A stretch of 64,000 bases of DNA from Novipirellula artificiosorum (GTDB taxonomy: Bacteria; Planctomycetota; Planctomycetia; Pirellulales; Pirellulaceae), in NCBI RefSeq assembly GCF_007860135.1, contig NZ_SJPV01000010.1, positions 103,215 to 167,214 of the forward strand. Reading direction: 5' to 3'. Below the pieces are notes generated by a model. That model saw nothing but the letters and a program-made list of their open reading frames with translations, made no database searches and was not told where the DNA came from. Both the position numbers and the translations under genes were made by a program. This document shows, one piece after another, positions 46,188-55,638 of this stretch. Position 1 is the stretch's first letter; every line of letters begins with the position of its first letter.

Positions 46188-47633
46188 ATGGAATCAATCG
46201 ATGATTTGTTGAGACGTTACTACGGTCATGCGACGTTTCGTCCCGACCAGCGTGAGGTCATCGAACATGTCCTTTCAAAACGTCACGCCATGGTCATCAT
46301 GCCTACCGGGATGGGAAAATCGGTCTGTTACCAGATTCCCGCCTTGACCATCGACGAAGCATCCGACGAGATCGTGCTCGTGCTTTCGCCTCTTGTTGCC
46401 TTGATGCACGACCAGGTGACATCGCTACAAGCCAAGGGAATCGATGCCACCTACATCAACTCGTCACTGGATCGCGTGGATCGCGAACGCCGATATGAAG
46501 CGATCGCGAGGGGAAAGCACCCGTTGCTTTACGTCACACCCGAACGATTTCGAAAAAACGAGTTCCGTGACTGCATTGGACGTCGGCGTGTCAAACTGTT
46601 GGCGATCGATGAAGCACATTGTGTTAGCCAATGGGGGCATGATTTTCGTCCCGACTACTCTCGCGTCGGCGAGATTCGTGAACAACTGGGATTTCCAACC
46701 ACAATTACACTGACGGCGACCGCTACGGCCGAATGCCGTCACGACATCTATCGTCAAATCGGGATCGACCCATCCGACATTCGCCTTTTCTACCAGGGCA
46801 TCGAACGACCCAATTTGTCACTCGATGTGCAGCCGGTGCTCGGAGACGATGAGAAGCTTGCTGCGATGCTCGATTGTTTTTCAGATCCCACCTACCGCGG
46901 TGGCAGCGTGGTGGTCTATTTCAGTCTGATCAAGACTCTGAACCGATTCAGCGACGACTTGTTGCGGCGAGGAATCGAACACGATTGTTACCATGGCGAT
47001 TTGAATCGTCGCCATCGGCGGGAGGTGCAAGATCGTTTTATGCGCGGAGACGGCGATAGGGTTTTGGCAACCAATGCATTTGGAATGGGAATCGACAAGG
47101 AAGATATTCGAATGGTGATCCATGCCGAAACCCCTGGGTCGATCGAGTCGTATTATCAAGAGGTGGGCCGTGCCGGCCGTGACAATCAACCGAGTCGTTG
47201 TGTTTGGTTGTATGACCAACAAGATCTGATGACCCAGATGCAATTCATTGAATGGTCCAATCCGGACGCCGAATTCTACGGACGCTTGTACGACACCTTG
47301 GTCGAGCAGAATGAACCGTGCAAGGCGTTTGGGATGGAATGGCTGAATGATCGCCTGCAACGCCTCAGTCGCCATGATCACCGCTTAGCGACGGCGATAG
47401 CGATGCTCGATCGCACCGGTGTCGTTGCTGGCCCTCAACCACCACGCTGCTTCGATGTGCTGACCGAACTGCCACCCCAGTTCAAAAGCGACGAAACGCT
47501 TGAGGAAAAGAAGCGTCGAGACCAAACACGTTTGTACGCAATGGTACAATTGGCTGCAGAGCAAGGAGATCGAAAAGCGTTTTTGACCCGTTACTTCGAA
47601 GGTTCACCTCAGCAGGATTACGTCGATGCTTGA
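46188..47633 (+). CDS. recQ: RecQ-type DNA helicase, short form
   Basis: 481 residues. Helicase motifs are complete: FRPDQREVI (motif 0), PTGMGKSVCYQIP (Walker A), AIDEAHCVSQWGHDFRPDY (DEAH plus the aromatic loop), TATATAEC, YHGDLNRRHRREVQDRF, ATNAFGMGIDKEDIR and YYQEVGRAGRD (motif VI). After the helicase core only about 100 residues remain; the four-Cys zinc subdomain, the winged-helix RQC and the HRDC domains of full-length RecQ are not visible, and the chain ends RYFEGSPQQDYVDA. It unwinds DNA 3'-5' for repair and recombination. The stop overlaps the start of the FHA-cyclase gene by 8 bases. Confidence 0.92.
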   Translation: MESIDDLLRRYYGHATFRPDQREVIEHVLSKRHAMVIMPTGMGKSVCYQIPALTIDEASDEIVLVLSPLVALMHDQVTSLQAKGIDATYINSSLDRVDRERRYEAIARGKHPLLYVTPERFRKNEFRDCIGRRRVKLLAIDEAHCVSQWGHDFRPDYSRVGEIREQLGFPTTITLTATATAECRHDIYRQIGIDPSDIRLFYQGIERPNLSLDVQPVLGDDEKLAAMLDCFSDPTYRGGSVVVYFSLIKTLNRFSDDLLRRGIEHDCYHGDLNRRHRREVQDRFMRGDGDRVLATNAFGMGIDKEDIRMVIHAETPGSIESYYQEVGRAGRDNQPSRCVWLYDQQDLMTQMQFIEWSNPDAEFYGRLYDTLVEQNEPCKAFGMEWLNDRLQRLSRHDHRLATAIAMLDRTGVVAGPQPPRCFDVLTELPPQFKSDETLEEKKRRDQTRLYAMVQLAAEQGDRKAFLTRYFEGSPQQDYVDA

Positions 47634-49458
47634 CCTGATCGCGCAAGGCCCCCTGCCAGGCCAACGCTGGCGTCGCCCGTTACCCGAACCGGCGTCGGGG
47701 CGAGAAGTCAGCTTAGGACGATCGGATAGCGATTGGAATGTGCCATGGGATGCGATGATTTCCCGCAAGCATGTGCGACTGATCGCAATGCCAGACAAAC
47801 AACTCGAAGTGATCCGCAACCTCTCGGCTCGCAACCCCGTGTACTACCGCGGCAGCCAATCTCAGCATTTCAAGATCGCCATCGGCGAACATTTTGTGAT
47901 TGGCGAAACGACCTTTACGTTTGCAAATCGTCCGGGCGTTTCCCATGTGTCGATTGCAGGGCCGGTCGCTTCAACGCGCCAATTGACCGAACACGCGTTT
48001 GATCAAGCAGAACTGCGTGGTCGGAACTTTCGCGACACAGCGTCGCGAATCAACGTGCTCAGCCGATTGCCTGATCTGATCACCAGCAGCGGTACCGATG
48101 AAGAACTCTTGGTGCGAATGACGAACGTGTTGCTGCAATCGACCCCGTCGGCCACGTCGGTGGCAGTCGTCGCGATCGATGCGGCGAAGATTGCAGCATC
48201 CGAGCCACCTGCCCAAGTTCAGGTGCTGCACTACGATAGTCGCCAACTTGAAAGTGATTCGACGTCGGTCAGTGCAACCTTAGCTCGCACCGCAATCGAA
48301 TCGAACGAAAGTGTCCTCCAGATTTGGAGCAACCAAGCCCCGTCTCCGGTCTACACTTCCAACGAAGGGGTGGATTGGGCATTCTGTGTGCCGCTTCGAT
48401 CCGAGGCATGCCGCGGATGGGCGATCTATGTCATCGGTCAATTTTCTCCGGAAACGTATTCGATCACATCCAATCCGTTGCAATCCGTGCCCGACGAATT
48501 GCAAGACGATCTGAAATTCGCGGAGCTTGTCGGTTCCATGGTCGCCAATTTGCGACAAAGCCATCGATTGGAGCGACGACAAGCGTCCATGCGTCAGTTC
48601 TTCGCGCCGCTGGTCATGGACGCGCTGGCCGGACGCGATCCCGAACAGGTGCTCGCGCCGCGAGAAACCGATCTGACGGTCATGTTTTGTGACCTTCGTG
48701 GCTTCTCGCGACACAGCGAGCAGCAATCCGATGCGTTGATGGACCTGCTCAGCCGCGTCAGCGAATCGCTAGGGCTGATGACCCGGGCGATCTTGGACAC
48801 CGGCGGCGTCATTGGCGATTTCCATGGCGACGCGGCCATGGGGTTTTGGGGCTGGCCTTTGCCGCAAACCGATTGCGCTGCCCGTGCCGCGAGGGCCGCC
48901 GTGCAAATACGCTTAAGGCAGGCTCGTTCCCTGCAACCGGGGATCACGTTTCAACACGGCATCGGAATCGCAACGGGGCGAGCCGTCGCCGGCCAAATTG
49001 GTACCGTCGATCAAGTCAAAGTCACTGCGTTTGGACCGGTGGTGAACCTGGCAAGTCGATTGGAAGGGCTGACCAAGGCCTTTGGGGTGAACGTCATTCT
49101 CGACAAGGCCACGGCCGATGCGATTCGTCAATCTGCTGCGGCCGAGGTTCGGCTGCGGTATCTCGCGCGCGTCCGCCCCGCGGGCTTCACGCTGGCGGCG
49201 GATGTGTTCGAATTGATGTCGCCGGACACTGACCCCAGCGCGGACGTCCACTTGCTCTCCGACGATGACATCAACCGCTACGAAGATGCGATCCAGAGTT
49301 TCCTTGAAGGTCAATGGAGCGTCGCCCTTCCCGTTTTTCAGTCGCTCTCATCGCGAGACCGCGCAAGCCAATTGGTCGTCAACTTTATCCTTCGCCATCG
49401 GTCGGCTCCGCCCGAAGATTGGTCGGGGGCGATTGATTTTGTGAAGAACCCGTCGTAG
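47626..49458 (+). CDS. FHA-GAF-class III cyclase-like protein
   Basis: 610 residues, cytoplasmic. Residues 1-110 form an FHA domain (REVSLGRSDSDWNVPWDAMISRKHV), which binds phosphothreonine. Residues 135-310 look like a GAF domain. From about 340 lies a class III nucleotide cyclase domain: metal Asp356 in TVMFCDLRGFS and Asp402 in GDFHGDAAMGFW, with transition-state residues Asn474 and Arg478 in VVNLASRLEG. The two purine-selecting positions differ from adenylyl cyclases: the usual Lys is Asp398 and the usual Asp before VNLA is Pro471. It may make another nucleotide signal or be inactive. It overlaps recQ by 8 bases. Confidence 0.88.
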   Translation: MLDLIAQGPLPGQRWRRPLPEPASGREVSLGRSDSDWNVPWDAMISRKHVRLIAMPDKQLEVIRNLSARNPVYYRGSQSQHFKIAIGEHFVIGETTFTFANRPGVSHVSIAGPVASTRQLTEHAFDQAELRGRNFRDTASRINVLSRLPDLITSSGTDEELLVRMTNVLLQSTPSATSVAVVAIDAAKIAASEPPAQVQVLHYDSRQLESDSTSVSATLARTAIESNESVLQIWSNQAPSPVYTSNEGVDWAFCVPLRSEACRGWAIYVIGQFSPETYSITSNPLQSVPDELQDDLKFAELVGSMVANLRQSHRLERRQASMRQFFAPLVMDALAGRDPEQVLAPRETDLTVMFCDLRGFSRHSEQQSDALMDLLSRVSESLGLMTRAILDTGGVIGDFHGDAAMGFWGWPLPQTDCAARAARAAVQIRLRQARSLQPGITFQHGIGIATGRAVAGQIGTVDQVKVTAFGPVVNLASRLEGLTKAFGVNVILDKATADAIRQSAAAEVRLRYLARVRPAGFTLAADVFELMSPDTDPSADVHLLSDDDINRYEDAIQSFLEGQWSVALPVFQSLSSRDRASQLVVNFILRHRSAPPEDWSGAIDFVKNPS

Positions 49459-49568
49459 TCTGCTACGTCCTCTGCAACAAAGCGACGACGATGGCAGCAG
49501 TGGCCAACATTCCTTGGAGTACAAGCTTGCCGCCCCCGGCGCGGAACGATTCGAAGTCGTTGGTACGG

Positions 49569-51014
49569 TCACGATTGCTGGGGTGACGGGACGTCCACGC
49601 CGCTAGTCGCCCGAATCGCCTTGGCGACGCTTTGCGCAGCGGATTCACCCGTGTCGACGCACCCAGGAATACCGACACCGTGAAGCGAATTGCCAGCCAA
49701 ACCTAAAGTGGGGAACGGCTCGAGGCGTCGTTCGATTAACGCAATGCGATCACAATGCCCGACATGGTATTGTGGCATCGCTTGCCGCTGCAGACTCATT
49801 TTTTCCACCACGGGATCGCCTTGAAGCCCAATCAAGTCGGCCAATTCTGCCTTCGCGATTCGAATCAGTTCGTCGTCAGACTTCTCGAGCAATTCGCTTT
49901 GGCAGGCGCCACCGATGTACACACGCAACAGGACATGATCTTCCGGCGCTCGCCCTTCATACTTGACGCTTGAGAAACTGCACGACAGGATTTGACGATC
50001 TTCGACGATGGGAACGACGAAGCCGAAGGCGTTGAGCGGATGTGAGATCTGGTCACGGCGATATCCCATCGACAACACCGCGCAACTGGCGTACTCGATT
50101 TGGCCAAGTTCGTCCGCAATCTTCGCATCGGTCTCACGCAGCAACTCGGATGCATGGCGGGCAGGGATCGCGACAATCACACCGTCGACCTGTTCGCTCC
50201 TTGGAGAGTCTCCGCCGATCGACAGCGTCCATTGACCGTCCGCGTTCCGCGTGAGTCCCGTGACCGGAGCGTTCAAGTGGACCGTGCCTGCGGGCAGTCG
50301 ATCGACCATCGCATCGAGCAACGTCGACATGCCACCGCGGAGCGTGGCAAACTGGCCATACCTCGCCCCCGAGCTCTTCTCCTTGGGCTTTCCCTTTTTC
50401 GCTTTGAGCATGGCTCGGATTAAACTGCCATGTTCACGTTCCATGGTCAGAAAACGTGGCATCGTCGCAGCGACACTCAATTTTTCGGGATCCGCCGTGT
50501 AGATCCCGCCCACCAGCGGTTGAACCAACCGATCAAACAGCTCTTTGCCGAAACGTCGACACACGAAGGACCGCAACGACTCGTCCTCGTCACGATATTT
50601 CCGCGGCACGAAGTACTCCCATCCAGCACGCAGTTTTCCAAACACTCCTAACGTTCGCGTGCTCGCCAGCGGCCATATCCGCGAGGGAGCCATGATCAAG
50701 AAGCCCTCGGGGATCGGTTCCAACCGGCCCCGACTCACGACCATGGCTTTGCGACCGGTGGGGCTTGTGCCAATCAAATCGTCTTTCAAGCCAAGACGCT
50801 GACACAACTTGATCCCGCTGGGGGGCGTGGTGATGAAGTTATCCGCCGCACTTTCAATCAAGAATCCATCTTGCTTCGTCGTTTGAATGACCCCACCCAC
50901 TCGACCCGATGCTTCGAACAACAGCACATCGAGCTCAGGAGCGATTTCTTGCAAATGGTGCGCAGCGGCCAGCCCCGAGACTCCGCCACCAATGACCGCG
51001 ACACGACGTCGCAT
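49569..51014 (-). CDS. hemG: Protoporphyrinogen oxidase
   Basis: 481 residues from ATG 51014, with a clear GAGGAGAAG ribosome site; an in-frame extension of 40 residues upstream was rejected. The FAD-binding motif is VAVIGGGVSGLAAAHHLQE, followed by LLFEASGRVGGVIQTT. LVQPLVGGIYTADPEKLSV and the closing GLAGNSLHGVGIPGCVDTGE are typical of the soluble oxygen-dependent protoporphyrinogen oxidase (HemY/HemG, PPOX), which oxidises protoporphyrinogen IX or coproporphyrinogen III in haem synthesis. Haem is needed for the c-type cytochromes in this window. No other haem gene is adjacent. Confidence 0.93.
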   Translation of the reverse strand: MRRRVAVIGGGVSGLAAAHHLQEIAPELDVLLFEASGRVGGVIQTTKQDGFLIESAADNFITTPPSGIKLCQRLGLKDDLIGTSPTGRKAMVVSRGRLEPIPEGFLIMAPSRIWPLASTRTLGVFGKLRAGWEYFVPRKYRDEDESLRSFVCRRFGKELFDRLVQPLVGGIYTADPEKLSVAATMPRFLTMEREHGSLIRAMLKAKKGKPKEKSSGARYGQFATLRGGMSTLLDAMVDRLPAGTVHLNAPVTGLTRNADGQWTLSIGGDSPRSEQVDGVIVAIPARHASELLRETDAKIADELGQIEYASCAVLSMGYRRDQISHPLNAFGFVVPIVEDRQILSCSFSSVKYEGRAPEDHVLLRVYIGGACQSELLEKSDDELIRIAKAELADLIGLQGDPVVEKMSLQRQAMPQYHVGHCDRIALIERRLEPFPTLGLAGNSLHGVGIPGCVDTGESAAQSVAKAIRATSGVDVPSPQQS

Positions 51015-51573
51015 AATTCTTCTCCTCGTTGATTCTCTCGTAATGAAACTCGCAGTGAGTCCCCCATAGTGATCGTGCCTTGATGCGAGAACGCACCATA
51101 AACCGCCGGCAAGAAACCGCTGGGGTGTATCCATCCCGCATGGCGAACGAACTTCACCCCTATTCCGTCGTTCAACCCCATCGGGATAAATGGCTTGTGG
51201 GGATCCTGATCACACGAATTCGCTTTGGATGGACGATTTTAGATCGCAAAACGTCGAAAATGCATTGCCTCGGTCCTCTTCACCACGTAGGGCTGACACT
51301 CCGGTTTGGCACAAGCACGGCAACGCAAACAGACCAAGTCGCACGCTTGGATCCTGTCGTAGAAAGCCGGCATCGGGCGGTCATTGAAGGACCGCCAATC
51401 AGACGACCGCGCGAAGGGCGCATTCGGCGACTTGGGAGATCATCGTGGCACTCGAGCAGACGAACGAAAGGACCTGCAATCGACTTGTAGACCTAGACAT
51501 ACAGAATATCCGTCCGCAAACCGAGCGTCAACGACCGTATCCCTTCAAGCTGCCCCCACACACCTGACACGAA
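51015..51573. other. Gene-free stretch upstream of hemG
   Basis: About 560 bases. Open frames on both strands are basic, low-complexity and without motifs or ribosome sites. The hemG promoter should lie at its left end. I see no RNA gene or repeat. Confidence 0.45.
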
Positions 51574-51879
51574 CTACCTCGCAGCGTCGAAATGGTGACC
51601 GTAGAGGGTCGACTGACCCTCATGGCGGAGCTCGATCAGCCGATCGAGACGCGTGAGCGTAAATACTTCCAAGACGTTGACCTGCGGATTCTGAAGAATC
51701 ATTCTCCGTCCAAGCTGCCTGGCCGCCAATTGCAGCCGAATGAGTTCGCTCAGGTCACTGCTGGCGATCATCTGGACCGCCGACAGATCGACAATCACTT
51801 CCGCTTCATCTGCTTGCTCGATCGCCCGCGCGACAGCTGTAAGCCAATCTGAACTCGTTGAAGTCATCTTGACGGCCAT
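51574..51879 (-). CDS. STAS-domain protein
   Basis: 101 residues filling a single STAS domain. The strand EAEVIVDLSAVQMIASSDLSELIRL carries the conserved loop where the regulatory Ser of anti-sigma-factor antagonists (SpoIIAA type) sits; Ser in ASSDLSE is a candidate phosphorylation site. The later helix and strand are QLGRRMILQNPQVNVLEVFTLTRLDRLIEL. Such proteins control sigma factors or stress-signalling complexes by partner switching. No kinase or phosphatase partner lies next to it; PtsP and an FHA protein are nearby. Confidence 0.85.
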   Translation of the reverse strand: MAVKMTSTSSDWLTAVARAIEQADEAEVIVDLSAVQMIASSDLSELIRLQLAARQLGRRMILQNPQVNVLEVFTLTRLDRLIELRHEGQSTLYGHHFDAAR

Positions 51880-52247
51880 GCCGATGGAATTCTCTTCCCG
51901 ATCGCTTGTTGCGATCGAACGATTGTCGCGTTCCAGAAATAAAAAAAGGCATCACTGCCGCATTGACGCGTCGCTGCCGCCCAGCCAACGGGCTGTGGAT
52001 GCACGACAGAGCGGAAGCTCGGTCGTATCTCCCCTGTGTAGCAGCTCTCGTGCCACGGTTGCCCAATCGTCTTAAGTCCATCCAGTGGCGATACAGGCTG
52101 GTTAGCGGAAGATCCTCCCCCCAAAGGATCCTCGCTGCATCGGTCACTGCACAATTAGTTCGCAGGTCAGTGCCCGATTGATGCGCAGGCGAGCTGCCCC
52201 CAGCACTCGGTAGGATTCGGTTATCACGCCGAGGAAAATGAGCCTTT
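51880..52247. other. Intergenic stretch before the small frame and ptsP
   Basis: About 370 bases with no convincing protein frame. It contains the minus-strand hairpin and T-run listed separately, and should hold promoters for the STAS gene (left) and the ptsP transcript (right). Confidence 0.4.
51938..51959 (-). terminator. Hairpin with T-run on the minus strand
   Basis: Read on the minus strand, GGCAGTGATGCC folds to a short stem and is followed by TTTTTTTATTT, the form of an intrinsic terminator. It ends about 60 bases before the STAS gene start, so it would insulate that gene from transcription coming from the right. The stem is only four base pairs, so the call is tentative. Confidence 0.35.
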
Positions 52248-52412
52248 GTGCAAGAATTGCTGGCGCATTTGGTCGATGTGCCACGTCCGCAAGGCTTCAT
52301 TGGGCAGCTCCACGGCGGCAATTGGTATGCCGGTTGCATTCGAACGATCCCCTCGGAGCGATTCGCTTTCGACGCGTTGCCCCGATGGCGCCATCGGAAA
52401 GTTCGGCGATGA
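52248..52412 (+). CDS. Possible small protein upstream of ptsP
   Basis: 54 residues from GTG 52248, with GAGGAAAA about seven bases upstream and a stop codon directly before the start. The sequence (VQELLAHLVDVPRPQGFIG, then LHGGNWYAGCIRTIPSERF) is well mixed in amino acids and richer in protein-like pattern than the two other frames. It ends in a basic tail and stops 34 bases before the ptsP ATG. I do not know its family. Confidence 0.4.
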   Translation: MQELLAHLVDVPRPQGFIGQLHGGNWYAGCIRTIPSERFAFDALPRWRHRKVRR

Positions 52413-52445
52413 TCCTTCCTCCTTTTGACCGAAGCCTTCTCCGTC

Positions 52446-54812
52446 ATGGTTCTCTCCTCATTGCGTCACTCCTCCCAACCCTCGCTCCCTTCCATCCCTG
52501 TGGCGGAGCGGCACGGCTTGTCGATGCTCGAGGATATCAGCAAGCTGATTCTTGATTCGCATGGTTTGGACGAGACACTTCTCAACATCGTTCGACTCGT
52601 GTCCGATCGGATGCGAACCGAAGTCTGTTCAATCTATCTCCGTGATGACCAGCAATTGACGATGCGGGCAACGATTGGATTGCCAGAGGATTTGGTCGGT
52701 CATACCGAGCTTCGGATCGGGGAGGGCCTGATTGGTTACACGGCCGAAACACGGGCGGTCGTGAATGTGAATGAGCCTCAATCGCATGCACGGTTTCGTT
52801 ACGTCGAATCCTCGAACGAAGAAAGCTACCATTCGTTCTTGGGAATCCCGCTTTTCGATCGCCAAAACCTGCTCGGCGTGATGGCGATACAAACCATCGA
52901 ACCACGAGAATTCGATGCGATTGAAATCAGCATGCTCACGACGATCGCATTTCAATTGTCGACGGTCGTTGCGAATGCCCGACTGTTAGATCGACTTGAA
53001 CGCGAACAAGTGGATAGCCCGGCCTCGCTTGACCGAATGACACCGGCAAACAGGTCGGCGGAAATCGTCTCGATCCTCAATGGCAGCGCTGCGTTCGCAG
53101 GGGTCGCGATCGGTCCAGCGTTCTTGATTGACGATGTGCTGGGTAGCGTCGAAATCAGGGACGATGAGCCAGTGGATTCACTGGCCGAACGGAATCGACT
53201 TGATGAATCGCTTGAAAAAGCACGCGTTGAAACGCTGTGCTTGGAGAAGCGAGTCGCCGAGCGTCTCAGTGAAGAAGACGCCGCGATTTTCCACAGCCAT
53301 TTGATGATTCTGCAAGACCGCGTCTTAACTAAAAAATTGCACAGTCAAATCGATGAGGGGCGGAGTGCGGTTGCTGCGGTAAAACATGTAATTGCCGAAT
53401 ACGTTGCCGCCTTCCGACGCATGGAGGACCCCTATTTGCGAGAACGCGCGGCGGACATGGAAGACATCGGTCGCCGCGTCACTTCCCATCTGCTGGGTCA
53501 CGATCGAGGCGCCATTACAATCAACCGCCCCGCGATTGTCGTCGCCAAAGAGCTCATGCCCTCCGAGATCGCGATGATGGATCCTCACCAGATCCTTGGC
53601 CTCGTGTTGGAATCAGACGACAGCAATGGGCATGCGGTGATCATCGCCAAATCGCTGGGCATCCCCACCCTGATCGGAGTCAAGCAGGCGCTGCATCATA
53701 TTGAACCGGGGGCACCGCTGATTCTCGATGCGAATAGCGGTTGCTTGCACATCGAACCGGGCTCGGAGGTTCGCAAGGAATACGGCCGATTGCAAGCCGA
53801 CAATATCCGCCACCAAGAACAATTGATGCAGTATCGGGATCGTGATGCAGCGACCCTTGACGGGACGCAAGTCATGCTCCGAGCCAACGTTGGTTTGTTC
53901 AGCGATGTCGAGATTGCCCATCGTTCCGGTGCGTCCGGAGTCGGGCTTTATCGGACGGAACTGCCTTACATGGCACGTGCCGATTTCCCCGACCGCCAAT
54001 CTCAGTACGAGGTTTATCGACGTGTTGTGGAGAGCTTCCCTGGCCAATCCGTGACGATTCGAACGCTCGACATCGGCGGCGACAAAATGCTGCCCTACTT
54101 TGACGCGCCAAGCGAAGAAAACCCGTTCCTCGGGTGGCGAAGTGTGCGTGTGTCACTCGATCACCGTGACATGTTCCGCACGCAAATTGAAGCAATCTTG
54201 ATGGCGTCGACTCATGGTCATGTCAAACTCATGTTCCCAATGGTGACAAATATCGAGGAAATCCACGCCTGCAAAGAAGTCGTTTCCGAAGCGCAGTCGA
54301 AGCTTCACGACGAAGGCTGGATCCTTCCACACGTTCCCTTTGGGATCATGGTGGAAGTTCCCGCTGCAATCTCGCTCGCGGACCACTTTGCCCGCGAAGT
54401 CGACTTCTTTGCCCTCGGCACCAACGATCTGGTTCAATACATGTTGGCCGCGGACCGAGGAAACTCGCGGATTCGACATTACTATGATGCGCTTCACCCA
54501 GCGATCCTCCACGCGATCCATCACATGGTTGGCGTGGCAAGCCGTCACAACCGAGGGCTGTGCATTTGCGGTGAAATGGCGAGCGACCCGGCCTGCTTTG
54601 CAATCCTGGTGGGTCTTGGGCTACGTGAATTTTCGATTTCCTCTCCGTCCATCCTGTCGCTCAAGGCACGGTTGTCCAAACTGTCCATCGGACAACTTCG
54701 TAAACTTGCCCAAGTCGCCCTGTCACAGACACGTGGCAGTGACATTCGCAGTCTTGCCGAAGACCTGTTGCGTGAACCGGGTGACGAATCCACCGCAACA
54801 CCTGCGTGTTGA
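52446..54812 (+). CDS. ptsP: PtsP: GAF-linked phosphotransferase enzyme I
   Basis: 788 residues from ATG 52446; a TTG at 52425 is possible, and neither has a good ribosome site. Residues 20-185 form a GAF domain (VCSIYLRDDQQLTMRATIGLP). The rest is enzyme I of the PTS: the phospho-His is His396 in SNGHAVIIAK, followed by the PEP-binding barrel with GVGLYRTELPYM, LGWRSVRVSLDHRDMFRTQ, GIMVEVPAAISLADHF and the catalytic Cys in CICGEMASDP. It takes phosphate from phosphoenolpyruvate and normally passes it to NPr/HPr and IIA-Ntr, controlling nitrogen, potassium or metabolic regulation. No HPr or EIIA gene is recognised nearby. Confidence 0.92.
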   Translation: MVLSSLRHSSQPSLPSIPVAERHGLSMLEDISKLILDSHGLDETLLNIVRLVSDRMRTEVCSIYLRDDQQLTMRATIGLPEDLVGHTELRIGEGLIGYTAETRAVVNVNEPQSHARFRYVESSNEESYHSFLGIPLFDRQNLLGVMAIQTIEPREFDAIEISMLTTIAFQLSTVVANARLLDRLEREQVDSPASLDRMTPANRSAEIVSILNGSAAFAGVAIGPAFLIDDVLGSVEIRDDEPVDSLAERNRLDESLEKARVETLCLEKRVAERLSEEDAAIFHSHLMILQDRVLTKKLHSQIDEGRSAVAAVKHVIAEYVAAFRRMEDPYLRERAADMEDIGRRVTSHLLGHDRGAITINRPAIVVAKELMPSEIAMMDPHQILGLVLESDDSNGHAVIIAKSLGIPTLIGVKQALHHIEPGAPLILDANSGCLHIEPGSEVRKEYGRLQADNIRHQEQLMQYRDRDAATLDGTQVMLRANVGLFSDVEIAHRSGASGVGLYRTELPYMARADFPDRQSQYEVYRRVVESFPGQSVTIRTLDIGGDKMLPYFDAPSEENPFLGWRSVRVSLDHRDMFRTQIEAILMASTHGHVKLMFPMVTNIEEIHACKEVVSEAQSKLHDEGWILPHVPFGIMVEVPAAISLADHFAREVDFFALGTNDLVQYMLAADRGNSRIRHYYDALHPAILHAIHHMVGVASRHNRGLCICGEMASDPACFAILVGLGLREFSISSPSILSLKARLSKLSIGQLRKLAQVALSQTRGSDIRSLAEDLLREPGDESTATPAC

Positions 54813-54827
54813 AGAGCCCCACATTCA

Positions 54828-55361
54828 TCACAGGCTAAGTTTGATGACCTTTGTGCCGGCGATGTCGTCATGAATACATTTTCGGCTCGCGCGAAAGATT
54901 GCCAGCGCATCGATCAAGGGAACGAATCGGCTCAGGATCGGGAGCGAGCCAGCAACCCAAAACGGTAGATAACGCAGCATGACCAGTTGGCCGAATGGCA
55001 AAATGGTGTTAGTCGACTCGGAAACGATCTGTGTTTTGATAATCAATTTCCCAACCGTTTGTCCCTTGGTCGCTAACAAGTAGCCATTGATCACAAGAAA
55101 AACGACTGCCCCAAGAAAGCCACCGACGACCGTCGCAATCAAATTAAACTGCAAGCTCTCTGGATTGATTCCGGCCGCAATCATGGCGACCCCCAGTGCC
55201 ATGCCCCCTCCGAAAACCAGAGGTAGCATCAAGAGTCCATCGATCAACGCACCGGCAAACCGCTCGCCTCGGGTAGCCAATTCGTAGGATAGCGAGGGAT
55301 CGGTGGATAAGGTGCTGGTTTCCGAAGGAGCAGCGAAGGGGTTGTCATAGCCTGACGACAT
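54828..55361 (-). CDS. RDD-family membrane protein
   Basis: 177 residues from ATG 55361. After a soluble 35-residue start comes RGERFAGALIDGLLMLPLVFGGG, the Arg-Asp-Asp-type first helix that names the family (here R...D). Three or four membrane spans follow (LIATVVGGFLGAVVFLVINGYLL, VMLRYLPFWVAGSLPIL), with GQTVGKLIIKTQIV between them and DDIAGTKVI at the end, all typical. The function is mostly unknown; some members are sodium/proton antiporters. It converges with ptsP (16 bases apart). Confidence 0.88.
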   Translation of the reverse strand: MSSGYDNPFAAPSETSTLSTDPSLSYELATRGERFAGALIDGLLMLPLVFGGGMALGVAMIAAGINPESLQFNLIATVVGGFLGAVVFLVINGYLLATKGQTVGKLIIKTQIVSESTNTILPFGQLVMLRYLPFWVAGSLPILSRFVPLIDALAIFRASRKCIHDDIAGTKVIKLSL

Positions 55362-55638
55362 GGTGGTCTATCCCAAGAAAAGTAGAAGTGAAGTGGTCTA
55401 GTTGAGAAAAGCATACCGGATTGCGAAATTGGTTTGCAACGAAGATCGCCGCCCCGCTTGGCAATTCCCTCGGTTATCTTCTGCTATCTCCCTCGAGTGA
55501 GGCGATCGGTGCCACAGAATGCAGGGCAATCCGATACAATTCCGTTTGGCGTCGCCCATGCAGAGGCGCTCGCCAAAGGATCGTATTCGGTGGGTCACGA
55601 CCCTCCACTTCCGTTTTTCGTTTCGGCGAGGAATTGCC

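Noticed and set aside
49463..49573. Minus-strand frame ending in a hydrophobic segment (GMLATAAIVVALLQRT) just after hemG
   Set aside because: It looks like a small membrane protein, but it has no start codon near the protein-like part, and the overlapping GTG at the hemG stop is in another frame.
51080..51490. 136-residue plus-strand frame upstream of hemG
   Set aside because: It overlaps the hemG promoter region, is basic and featureless, and has no ribosome site.
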